NCBI GenBank assembly: GCA_023266435.1
Contig: JAHFQF010000154.1
Coordinates: 1 to 5,622, forward strand
Length of the DNA: 5,622 bases
From: Legionellales bacterium
GTDB lineage: Bacteria; Pseudomonadota; Gammaproteobacteria; Berkiellales; Berkiellaceae
Reading direction: 5' to 3'
In this document: in pieces, positions 1 through 5,117 of the stretch
Numbering within the stretch: the stretch's first letter is position 1
How the letters are laid out: every line of letters begins with the position of its first letter
The notes under the pieces: model-generated
Seen by the model: the letters and a program-made list of their open reading frames with translations, nothing else
Databases searched by the model: none
What the model was told of the DNA's origin: nothing
Position numbers and translations under genes: made by a program

Positions 1-2081
1 TGACCGGCCCATGCAAATAAGCTGGAATCAAAGTGCAGCTGATCTTGATCATATAGCGTATAAATAAAATCACCTAAATCCTGAATTAATTTATAGACGA
101 AAGTATTGTGCTCTACTTTGTTGACAATCACATCTGCATCAAAACCAGCAACAATAATGTTGTCTTTCCCCGCTATGTGAATAATATCGGCATCATTTCC
201 TGAGTGTTTATCGCTGTCTGCAAACACAAGATTATTTTCACGTACTTGAATGATATCTTGGCCACTTCCAGCATAGAGTGTATTGTTATGTTCACCGATC
301 AACACATCATTTCCGGCGCCAGATTTCAAAACATTTTGACCCCAGATGGTGGTAGACAATGTGTCATCCCCATCAAATGTTTGCAAAATGTTATTGCCAA
401 TACCACCAAATAAATAATTGTTACCAGAATAAGCAATCAGTTGATCATCACCAGCGCCACCAATTAAACGATGCACCTCATCACTAGGCATGGAAATTTG
501 ATTGAAATGCCCATGAATCAAGCGATCATTGCCTACTCCGCCATACATATCATCTGTTCCTGCCTCATCAAACAACCTATCATTTCCTTGTTGACCAAAT
601 AAAACATCATTCCCCATCCCGCCTTCTATCCGATCATCACCTTCACCACCATTTAGCAGGTCATGGCCTTCACCACCAAATAAGACGTCGTTTCCTTTTT
701 CACCCCATAAGATATCGTCACCACTTTCACCAGAAATCTGATCATTATTACCTCCGGCATACACAATGTCAGCACCCGCTCCTGCAATCAAAAGATCTGC
801 GCCATTGCCTGTTTTCAGATAATCATCTCCGGCTCCACCATACAGTTGATTATTTCCAATGGTATCAATGAGTGTATCTTGCCCTGCTTCTCCGTATAAT
901 GTATCGTCGCCCTCAGCACCGCTCAGATAATCATTGCCATTACCACCCCATAACTTATCTACACCAGCATTGCCTTCTAGGAAATCATCTCCGTCATCCC
1001 CATATAAGACGTCATTTCCTTTTCCACCAATGACATGATCATTCCCTTCTTTTCCAGATAAAGTGTCATTTCCATTTTTACCATTTATCCGATCATTCAG
1101 GTCACTTCCTTGTAAATTATCTGCCTTCTTTTTTCCATCAAATATTCTACTAATATCAATATTAGGTGGAGAAGAAGGATTATAAATAGGAAGACTAGGA
1201 TTCATTTTATAATCTAAAATCACCTGCTCCCCTTCTCGAGAAAAAGGCGTAATTGGCCTGTCAATTTGAGGAAGAATAGTCTGATCATTGGTAATTGACT
1301 GCACATCTTGTAGCTCTAAATAAGTTGTTTTGAATTCAACTTGTGTCAACGGATTGGCATTCTCTGCTACATTAAGAAATTTTGCTAAAGGAATCACTTG
1401 GTTTTGGGAAGTATGCAAATACAATATTTTTTTATCGCTATCATACTGCAAATTTTCCAGTGTATAGTCTGCACCAACTGGCAAGCGTAGCGTATCATTC
1501 GCTTCTAATTGTTCGATGACCACAATGTCTTCATACATCACATAGGTATCATGCCCGGAACCACCCGAATAATACTGTTTGCCTCCCAAGCTAATGAGCA
1601 TATCGTCTCCCTCACCAGCCATAAGAATATTTGAGTGTTGATTGATAATGCGAAAGCTATCAGCAACCAGGATATCGTTTCCACTTCCACCTAAAATAAT
1701 ATCCTCTCCGTCACCCGCATAGAGATTATCTGAGCCATCACCACCGCGTAATAAATCTGAGCCAAGATTTGCTTTAATGGTGTCATTTCCTGAGCCACCA
1801 TCTAGATAGTTTGCCGTATTGTTTTTTGATTGGACCAGGTCATTTCCTGTGCCAGCAAATGCAATGGTAGACAACCCCACATAGTCTATGATGATGTCAT
1901 CCCCATCACCACCATCAATCACATCCTCACCTTGATCAAAAAACACTGTGCCTACTTGATTGCCAAGCAGAATATCATCGCCTGATTTTCCATATACAGC
2001 ATCATCTCCACTCAATCCTTGAATAAAATCTCCTTTTTCTCCACCTACGAACAAATCATCATTGTATTTATTATTGGTCAT
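1..2081 (-). CDS. RTX-type calcium-binding repeat protein, C-terminus outside window
   Basis: The frame is open from ATG 2081-2079 to the window edge: 693 codons with no stop. AGGAGG at 2094-2089, 7 nt upstream, fixes the start. The protein begins directly with RTX repeats (GGxGxDxLx type). Block 1 covers about residues 8-180. Residues 178-235 are non-repetitive and resemble the haemolysin-type calcium-binding related domain, with a DTLRLP-type strand and an LYLHTS...VIPLAKF segment. A proline-rich linker lies at about 295-311. Block 2 runs from about 322 to 573, then decays to about 607. The last visible 80 residues have a hydrophobic/aspartate pattern (GDFIYTLYDQDQLHFDSSLF) like RTX C-terminal type I secretion regions. 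Known for the family: calcium-induced beta-roll folding and export without a cleaved signal peptide; none is seen here. No HExxH, lipase GxSxG or other catalytic motif is visible, so the role (adhesin, surface protein, or exoprotein with the active part beyond the edge) is open. Confidence 0.93.
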   Translation of the reverse strand, partial: MTNNKYNDDLFVGGEKGDFIQGLSGDDAVYGKSGDDILLGNQVGTVFFDQGEDVIDGGDGDDIIIDYVGLSTIAFAGTGNDLVQSKNNTANYLDGGSGNDTIKANLGSDLLRGGDGSDNLYAGDGEDIILGGSGNDILVADSFRIINQHSNILMAGEGDDMLISLGGKQYYSGGSGHDTYVMYEDIVVIEQLEANDTLRLPVGADYTLENLQYDSDKKILYLHTSQNQVIPLAKFLNVAENANPLTQVEFKTTYLELQDVQSITNDQTILPQIDRPITPFSREGEQVILDYKMNPSLPIYNPSSPPNIDISRIFDGKKKADNLQGSDLNDRINGKNGNDTLSGKEGNDHVIGGKGNDVLYGDDGDDFLEGNAGVDKLWGGNGNDYLSGAEGDDTLYGEAGQDTLIDTIGNNQLYGGAGDDYLKTGNGADLLIAGAGADIVYAGGNNDQISGESGDDILWGEKGNDVLFGGEGHDLLNGGEGDDRIEGGMGNDVLFGQQGNDRLFDEAGTDDMYGGVGNDRLIHGHFNQISMPSDEVHRLIGGAGDDQLIAYSGNNYLFGGIGNNILQTFDGDDTLSTTIWGQNVLKSGAGNDVLIGEHNNTLYAGSGQDIIQVRENNLVFADSDKHSGNDADIIHIAGKDNIIVAGFDADVIVNKVEHNTFVYKLIQDLGDFIYTLYDQDQLHFDSSLFAWAG
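363..1118 (-). repeat. RTX repeat block 2 (main array)
   Basis: Encodes residues about 322-573. Around two dozen nonapeptide-like units carry the GNDxLxG core (GKNGNDTLSG, GKEGNDHVIG, GNGNDYLSGA, GEKGNDVLFG, GEGDDRIEGG, GMGNDVLFGQ). A non-repeat insert lies near residues 520-535 (HFNQISMPSDEVHR). Units then lose the aspartates and become N-rich (GNNYLFGG, GNNILQT) up to about residue 607. Similar DNA stretches recur, such as taagacgtc at both 681-689 and 1005-1013, as expected from unit duplication. Confidence 0.92.
1542..2060 (-). repeat. RTX repeat block 1
   Basis: Encodes residues about 8-180 of the RTX protein. Repeats of the GDGxDxI/L type (for example GLSGDDAVYG, GKSGDDILLG, GGSGNDTIKA, GDGEDIILGG, GEGDDMLISL) are interrupted by non-repeat inserts around residues 41-50, 65-74 and 140-155. 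This block is more degenerate than block 2. The repetition is at protein level; I saw no long exact DNA repeat. Confidence 0.88.
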
Positions 2082-2094
2082 TGTACTTCCTCCT

Positions 2095-2401
2095 TTCAAT
2101 GACATGGTTTAGAAAAAATGCATAATCAATCGAAAACAATAAGGCATCATCTTCAATCAGATAATAAAAAATTAATCGTTATAAGGAGTGGATTATATTG
2201 AATAAACCATCAGGGGTAATTTTGAATAAAATACTTCATGTACATTGAGTTTTTATCTTGATTAAAAGAGACAGACCATTTTTCTTTTGAGGTGGGATAT
2301 GTAACTACAGACATCTCATTACTCCAAAAACCAGACCTCTTAAAGGTAGTTGAGTTTTTGATTTTTACCAGCCGTGAAGAAGATAAGATGAGTATTTTTA
2401 A
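2095..2401. other. Intergenic region upstream of the RTX gene
   Basis: About 300 bp between the RTX ribosome binding site and the terminator of the pilin unit. A perfect minus-strand -10 hexamer TATAAT lies at 2197-2192 with only a poor -35 (TTACCC, 16 bp upstream), so it is a weak candidate promoter giving a leader of about 100 nt. On the plus strand, AAGGAG at 2183-2188 precedes a 16-codon TTG frame (2198-2248), and a longer open stretch follows (listed separately). No tRNA, repeat array or clear riboswitch was seen. Confidence 0.5.
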
Positions 2402-2411
2402 TAAAAAATAA
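2262..2411 (+). pseudogene. Possible remnant of a small plus-strand gene
   Basis: An open stretch follows a TGA at 2259-2261 and ends at TAA 2409-2411. From GTG 2292 it encodes 39 residues beginning VGYVTTDISLLQKPDLLKVV and ending EEDKMSIFNKK, with a composition that looks protein-like (leucine-rich, then charged). No good Shine-Dalgarno site precedes the GTG. An AAGGAG-led TTG frame just upstream (2198-2248) is in a different frame, which could mean one small gene broken by a frameshift. The family is not recognised. It could equally be chance in AT-rich DNA. Its stop falls inside the terminator hairpin of the opposing genes. Confidence 0.2.
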
Positions 2412-2431
2412 GCGATAAAATATCGCTTATT
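2402..2431 (-). terminator. Intrinsic terminator of the pilin / secreted-protein unit
   Basis: An 11-bp perfect inverted repeat (AATAAGCGATA at 2407-2417, its complement at 2421-2431) with a 3-nt loop is followed, in the minus direction, by a run of T residues down to 2402. It lies 26 bp past the stop of the secreted-protein gene. The T tract favours minus-strand termination. Confidence 0.8.
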
Positions 2432-2457
2432 CGTGTATAGTCTTCTTGTATTACTTA

Positions 2458-3096
2458 TTACTGGGGGATCGGATCCTCTTCAAATGTATACTCTTTTTTA
2501 CCATCTTCCTCAGGTGAACTTGTTACATCAACTGTTTTATCAACCGACTCAGGGTAGGAAAATTCGAGCGAAGGAGGCTCACTCTTTTTTGATGTATCAA
2601 GCAACTCCTTGTCAGGATATTTCTTCAAAGGATTGTCTGGGTTAATCGGATTTAAGTCAGTGGAATCAGATGTGTTCCGCTGCGTTTCTTGTGAACGACG
2701 TGATGCGTCTTTGATGCTATCACGCTTTTGTTGTAAGTCAGCAATGCGCTGTGATAACGTTCCATTCGCCACACCACCGCCCGCCTCGAGATCGGCTGTA
2801 ATTGCCATTATGGTTGCTTCGGTGATTGCTAATTCAATAAAGTATTGGGTTGCCTTGCTTGCGGCTGCATTACTTGTTGTTGCTGGAGTTTGTTCCAGAG
2901 TACCCGCTGCTTGTGTAAGATCTATTGTCGTACCTACTGCAACTCCGCTTACCGTTGCATCGATTCCCTCTATTTTTTCCGCTGTCTTTATCACAGAGTT
3001 TTTTTCGTTCGCAGGAGGCTCTGCTACAAGAGACTCTGCTAAAAGTAAACCTGGCGTGCAAATAAGCATTAGAAAAGCAACAATTTTTTGTTTCAT
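2458..3096 (-). CDS. Secreted protein of unknown function, pilin-linked
   Basis: A 212-residue protein I do not recognise. I chose ATG 3096 because AAGGA at 3108-3104 sits 7 nt upstream and because the frame then begins with a clean Sec signal peptide: K2, K4, a hydrophobic core at 5-19, and likely cleavage after LLLA (residue 20). The upstream in-frame ATGs (3147, 3114) would bury that signal. Cys13 is inside the core without a lipobox, so a lipoprotein is unlikely. After a Thr/Ala-rich stretch (45-80), residues about 80-140 look helical, with a short coiled-coil-like part (LSQRIADLQQKRDSIKDASR). Residues 145-212 are rich in Pro, Ser, Asp and Glu and probably disordered. It starts 25 bp after the pilin stop and shares its terminator, so co-transcription is likely. 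A periplasmic or surface partner of the pilin is an inference. No catalytic motif is seen. Confidence 0.8.
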   Translation of the reverse strand: MKQKIVAFLMLICTPGLLLAESLVAEPPANEKNSVIKTAEKIEGIDATVSGVAVGTTIDLTQAAGTLEQTPATTSNAAASKATQYFIELAITEATIMAITADLEAGGGVANGTLSQRIADLQQKRDSIKDASRRSQETQRNTSDSTDLNPINPDNPLKKYPDKELLDTSKKSEPPSLEFSYPESVDKTVDVTSSPEEDGKKEYTFEEDPIPQ

Positions 3097-3103
3097 GATA
3101 ATT

Positions 3104-3108
3104 TCCTT
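3104..3108 (-). promoter_or_regulatory. Ribosome binding site of the secreted-protein gene
   Basis: AAGGA, 7 nt before ATG 3096. It supports this start over the longer frame opening at 3147, which would overlap the pilin stop region. Confidence 0.75.
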
Positions 3109-3121
3109 ACGCATATCTGGC

Positions 3122-3691
3122 TTACCAAGTTTCAGGCATAATGACATTGACTGCTGCTTTTAAGCTAGGGGCGTAAACAATGCTTGCTCCCCTAGCACCT
3201 GAAGCTTGATATTTAAATATGCAAGCGCCAGAAGCAATACTATCCCCAGTCAACACTGCGACCCAAGTTTTATCAGCATTCTCTGGACGCTCTTCAACAA
3301 GATCATCTGCTGTACCTATGAGTTGTATGGGTAGTCCAATAATTTTATGTAAGAAATTTTTACAACCATCGGCTGTACCAGATTTTGAATCATTCGCTGC
3401 ATTGGCGATGGTAACGCTTGGATCAACTTTGACTGTAACATCTGGATAACCATAACTACTGATCATATAAATACTACCATCAACTCCAGTAGCGGCTGGG
3501 CTACCATTCATTAACCATTCGGCAGCCATGACTTTTAAAGCAGACATCATTTCAGCGCTCATGCTTTGTACTGCGGCTTTATGCGCTTTATTAACGCTAC
3601 CAAATAATCGCGGCACTGCAACAGCAGACAAGATCCCTATGAGCAATATAACCACTACCAACTCAACCAATGAAAAGCCTCGTTTCAACAT
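3122..3691 (-). CDS. Type IV pilin-like (prepilin) protein
   Basis: A 189-residue prepilin. Starting at ATG 3691 gives a 5-residue leader MLKRG followed by the classic N-terminal helix FSLVELVVVILLIGILSAVA: Gly(-1), Phe(+1) and Glu(+5) needed for prepilin peptidase cleavage, N-methylation and subunit packing. A longer start at ATG 3709 lacks a ribosome binding site. Pro27 and the helix to about residue 60 are typical. The C-terminal globular part has two cysteines (110 and 157) that could form a disulfide. The segment KTWVAVLTGD...ACIFKYQASGARGASIVY resembles the end of MSHA-type pilins and related pseudopilins. At 189 residues it is slightly longer than most major pilins. It leads a two-gene unit and no other pilus gene is adjacent, so whether it is a major subunit, minor pilin or pseudopilin cannot be decided here. 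The protein would act at the inner membrane and cell surface. Confidence 0.9.
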   Translation of the reverse strand: MLKRGFSLVELVVVILLIGILSAVAVPRLFGSVNKAHKAAVQSMSAEMMSALKVMAAEWLMNGSPAATGVDGSIYMISSYGYPDVTVKVDPSVTIANAANDSKSGTADGCKNFLHKIIGLPIQLIGTADDLVEERPENADKTWVAVLTGDSIASGACIFKYQASGARGASIVYAPSLKAAVNVIMPETW

Positions 3692-3697
3692 ATATTT

Positions 3698-3702
3698 CTC
3701 TT
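3698..3702 (-). promoter_or_regulatory. Weak ribosome binding site of the pilin gene
   Basis: AAGAG, 6 nt before ATG 3691. The alternative ATG at 3709 is preceded only by a T-rich run, so this site favours the start that gives the short leader MLKRG. Confidence 0.5.
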
Positions 3703-3745
3703 GCGACATAAAAAATAGTTTTTATTACTTAATAATATAATGCAT

Positions 3746-3774
3746 ATTTAAAAGTTGATTTCGAGATAGGTCAA
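3746..3774 (-). promoter_or_regulatory. Candidate sigma70 promoter of the pilin unit
   Basis: TTGACC (3774-3769) and TTAAAT (3751-3746) are separated by exactly 17 bp: 5/6 and 4/6 matches to consensus. Transcription would start near 3739, giving a leader of roughly 50 nt. AT-rich DNA lies upstream. Confidence 0.5.
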
Positions 3775-3788
3775 TTAAATATTTAATT
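3773..3788. promoter_or_regulatory. 16-bp perfect AT palindrome at the pilin -35
   Basis: AATTAAATATTTAATT is its own reverse complement and overlaps the candidate -35 by 2 bp. It could be an operator or a protein-binding A/T site. Because it is made only of A and T in AT-rich DNA, chance is a real alternative. Confidence 0.35.
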
Positions 3789-3813
3789 AGACAAGCGGAG
3801 TTGGGGATTTTGA

Positions 3814-3842
3814 TTAAAAAAACACCCATTTAGGCTGGGTAG
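3814..3842 (-). terminator. Intrinsic terminator of the SnoaL-like gene
   Basis: In the minus direction, ACCCA (3840-3836), a 7-nt loop and TGGGT (3828-3824) form a 5-bp GC-rich stem, followed by one G and a run of seven T residues (3822-3816). It lies about 50 bp past the stop at 3890 and insulates the pilin promoter from read-through. Confidence 0.65.
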
Positions 3843-3868
3843 AGCAAGTTCTGTTTTGAAGGATAATG

Positions 3869-3891
3869 AAAAATCTGGCGATAAGATTTTT
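3869..3891 (-). other. AT-rich hairpin at the end of the SnoaL-like gene
   Basis: AAAAATCT (3869-3876) and its exact complement (3884-3891) flank a 7-nt loop and overlap the stop codon at 3890-3892. It may stabilise the mRNA end or act as a first weak terminator, but the stem has only one G-C pair. Confidence 0.3.
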
Positions 3892-4285
3892 AGATTGCTA
3901 ACTGTTCTTTAATATGATGGACATTCACATAAGCCCAGTATTCTTTAATCTTTCCATTTTCTAAATGATAGATAGTCACCCCTGGGTACTTGATCAAACG
4001 ATTGGTTGGTGCAATGCCTAAAAACTCCCCCTCGTGTTTGCCTTCTGCACGCCACCGGCTAACCACCGTTTCTCCCTCACAGATAAACTCATCCCAATGT
4101 ACGTGTAAATGGGGGAAGCCCGCATGCCATTGTGACATGATTTCACACATTTTTTGCACACCTTGAATCGTGCTAATAGGACTATGTACTAAAACGTCTG
4201 ATACACAATACTGGTCAATGGCAGAGAGGTCTTTTTGTCCCCACAACGCCTCGGAATAAGCTTGGATGATTTGTAAAGAATTCAC
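3890..4285 (-). CDS. SnoaL-like polyketide cyclase / ester cyclase family protein
   Basis: A 131-residue cytoplasmic protein of the small alpha+beta-barrel SnoaL/NTF2-like superfamily. Evidence: N-terminal helices (IIQAYSEALWGQKDLSAID), a VHSP turn at 33-36, FPHLHVHWDEF at 57-67, the strand GETVVSRWRAEGKHEGEFLGI at 71-91 with APTN, and a C-terminal GVTIYHLENGKIKEYWAYVN at 102-121. The length matches the family. GTG 4285 is taken as the start: GAAGG (4296-4292) lies 6 nt upstream. A TTG at 4291 is also in frame but abuts that site, and the nearby ATG at 4298 is in another frame. In many relatives an Asp follows the ExW motif; here the position is Asn121. Members include cyclases, hydrolases and many proteins of unknown substrate, so no reaction is assigned. 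It is a single gene, transcribed away from the plus-strand gene at 4419. Confidence 0.88.
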   Translation of the reverse strand: MNSLQIIQAYSEALWGQKDLSAIDQYCVSDVLVHSPISTIQGVQKMCEIMSQWHAGFPHLHVHWDEFICEGETVVSRWRAEGKHEGEFLGIAPTNRLIKYPGVTIYHLENGKIKEYWAYVNVHHIKEQLAI

Positions 4286-4291
4286 AGACAA

Positions 4292-4296
4292 CCTTC
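4292..4296 (-). promoter_or_regulatory. Ribosome binding site selecting a GTG start
   Basis: GAAGG with a 6-nt gap to GTG 4285. The TTG at 4291 directly abuts it and could not be used efficiently, so this site decides the start of the SnoaL-like gene. Confidence 0.6.
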
Positions 4297-4403
4297 ATTC
4301 TATAAAAAGAGAACTTACACTTGTTTTTCTAGTCACAGCTCTATTTTAACCAAAACTGGCTATTTATGATACCGCGTCTATATTTTTATTCATAGATAAC
4401 TAT

Positions 4404-4411
4404 AGGATGAG
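4404..4411 (+). promoter_or_regulatory. Ribosome binding site selecting ATG 4419
   Basis: AGGATGAG lies 7 nt before ATG 4419. The earlier in-frame ATG at 4407 is inside this site, with no spacing from AGG, so the start four codons downstream is preferred. The 133-bp region between this gene and the divergent SnoaL-like gene has -10-like hexamers (TATGAT 4365-4370, TATATT 4379-4384) but no convincing -35. Confidence 0.5.
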
Positions 4412-4418
4412 ATTGACT

Positions 4419-4991
4419 ATGAGCGGCACAATCACTGGTCTAGACGCAGCAATTAAAGCTAAAAATATTTCTGATATCCAAGGCGAATTACTTGCACTTC
4501 CTCGTGAGCAAGTCGTGATGGGCATGAAAAAAGTACATAACACATTGGCGCTCACACATGCTAATGACATAGGGCCAATTTTTGGGTTACTATTAATACA
4601 ACACCCGAATATTATGCAAGAGATTCAACCACAAACCCTTTCCGACACGGTTTTCTTAAAATGGCTTCAAGGCATGGAAAGGGTTTTATTCCCAGAACCT
4701 GCTCACAAAACAATACCCCACTCAGAAAAAGATCCAAAAAAATCTGTTGAATCAGAAAAAGATCCAAAAAAATCTGTTGAAATTGTAAAAAATCTCTTAA
4801 AGCGTAGAGAGGTTGAAAAAGCTGCTGCTTTATTAAGTGATCCAAAAATTTTAGAAGCAGCCAAAGTTGAAGCAATACGCATTGCAGCAGAACCATTTGC
4901 GAAAGACAAATTGTCAGATAAGGTGTTTTCTAAGTACATTCTGAATTATATTGCCGCAAAAGAAAGACATAGACCTGCCCCAAAAATGTAA
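4419..4991 (+). CDS. Lysine-rich helical protein of unknown function
   Basis: A 190-residue protein that I do not recognise. Starting at ATG 4407 would add MRLT. No signal peptide or membrane segment is evident, so it is probably cytoplasmic unless exported by a specialised system. Residues 5-92 look like an all-helical domain (GLDAAIKAKNISDIQGELLALPREQVV, then LTHANDIGPIFGLLLIQHPN). Residues 102-121 are two exact copies of SEKDPKKSVE. Residues 122-183 are again helical and charged (IVKNLLKRREVEKAAALLSD, EAAKVEAIRIAAEPFAKDK). The tail is basic (KERHRPAPKM). The alternation of helix and short loop (ALLSDPKILEAAK) hints at helical-hairpin repeats, but I cannot name a family. The gene is monocistronic: divergent from the SnoaL-like gene and closed by a hairpin just after its stop. 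A secreted effector is conceivable if the host has a type IV secretion system, but nothing here shows that. Confidence 0.8.
   Translation: MSGTITGLDAAIKAKNISDIQGELLALPREQVVMGMKKVHNTLALTHANDIGPIFGLLLIQHPNIMQEIQPQTLSDTVFLKWLQGMERVLFPEPAHKTIPHSEKDPKKSVESEKDPKKSVEIVKNLLKRREVEKAAALLSDPKILEAAKVEAIRIAAEPFAKDKLSDKVFSKYILNYIAAKERHRPAPKM
4722..4781 (+). repeat. Perfect 30-bp tandem duplication inside the gene
   Basis: 4722-4751 and 4752-4781 are identical over all 30 bases and in frame, each encoding SEKDPKKSVE. No synonymous differences have accumulated, so the duplication is recent or homogenised. A7 and A5 runs inside the unit favour slippage. Confidence 0.97.
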
Positions 4992-5002
4992 TCCATCGAC
5001 TC

Positions 5003-5043
5003 AAAAAATCTGTTCTTATTTGTAAATAAGAACAGATTTCTTA
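5003..5043 (+). terminator. Intrinsic terminator after the helical-protein gene
   Basis: A 16-nt perfect inverted repeat (AAATCTGTTCTTATTT at 5006-5021, complement at 5024-5039) would form about 14 bp with a 6-nt loop. It lies 14 bp after the stop at 4991 and is followed by a T-rich stretch (atttctt). A residues upstream (5003-5008) also allow minus-strand function. The stem is low in G+C but long. Confidence 0.7.
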
Positions 5044-5117
5044 AAATCACCCAGTGCTGGATCAACCATTTCAATTAATGTTATCCTGAAGCAACTTTGC
5101 AACAGGTTCTATCTATC

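Noticed and set aside
204..413. A 69-codon plus-strand frame
   Set aside because: It is a shadow opposite the RTX repeats, whose frame is open through the whole stretch with clear GxGxD units.
363..1118. Regular short spacing of similar DNA units, considered as a CRISPR array
   Set aside because: The units are degenerate, about 27 bp with no unique spacers, and translate as in-frame RTX nonapeptides.
2296..2304. GAGGTGG followed by ATG-TAA, a start-stop pair on the plus strand
   Set aside because: A one-codon frame cannot be told from chance in this AT-rich spacer.
3122..3147. Longer secreted-protein start at 3147 overlapping the pilin gene
   Set aside because: The extra 17 residues would bury the signal peptide, and AAGGA points to ATG 3096.
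2609..3163. A 184-codon plus-strand open frame
   Set aside because: It lies antisense to the secreted-protein gene, is rich in Cys, Ser and Arg, has no good ribosome binding site, and the minus-strand frame has a clean signal peptide and Shine-Dalgarno site.
4612..4939. Two minus-strand open frames opposite the lysine-rich protein
   Set aside because: They have the Phe/Leu-rich composition expected from the reverse of a Lys/Glu-rich gene, and no ribosome binding site.
5042..5117. Promoter search upstream of the aldo/keto reductase
   Set aside because: No -35/-10 pair with acceptable spacing was found, so none is listed.
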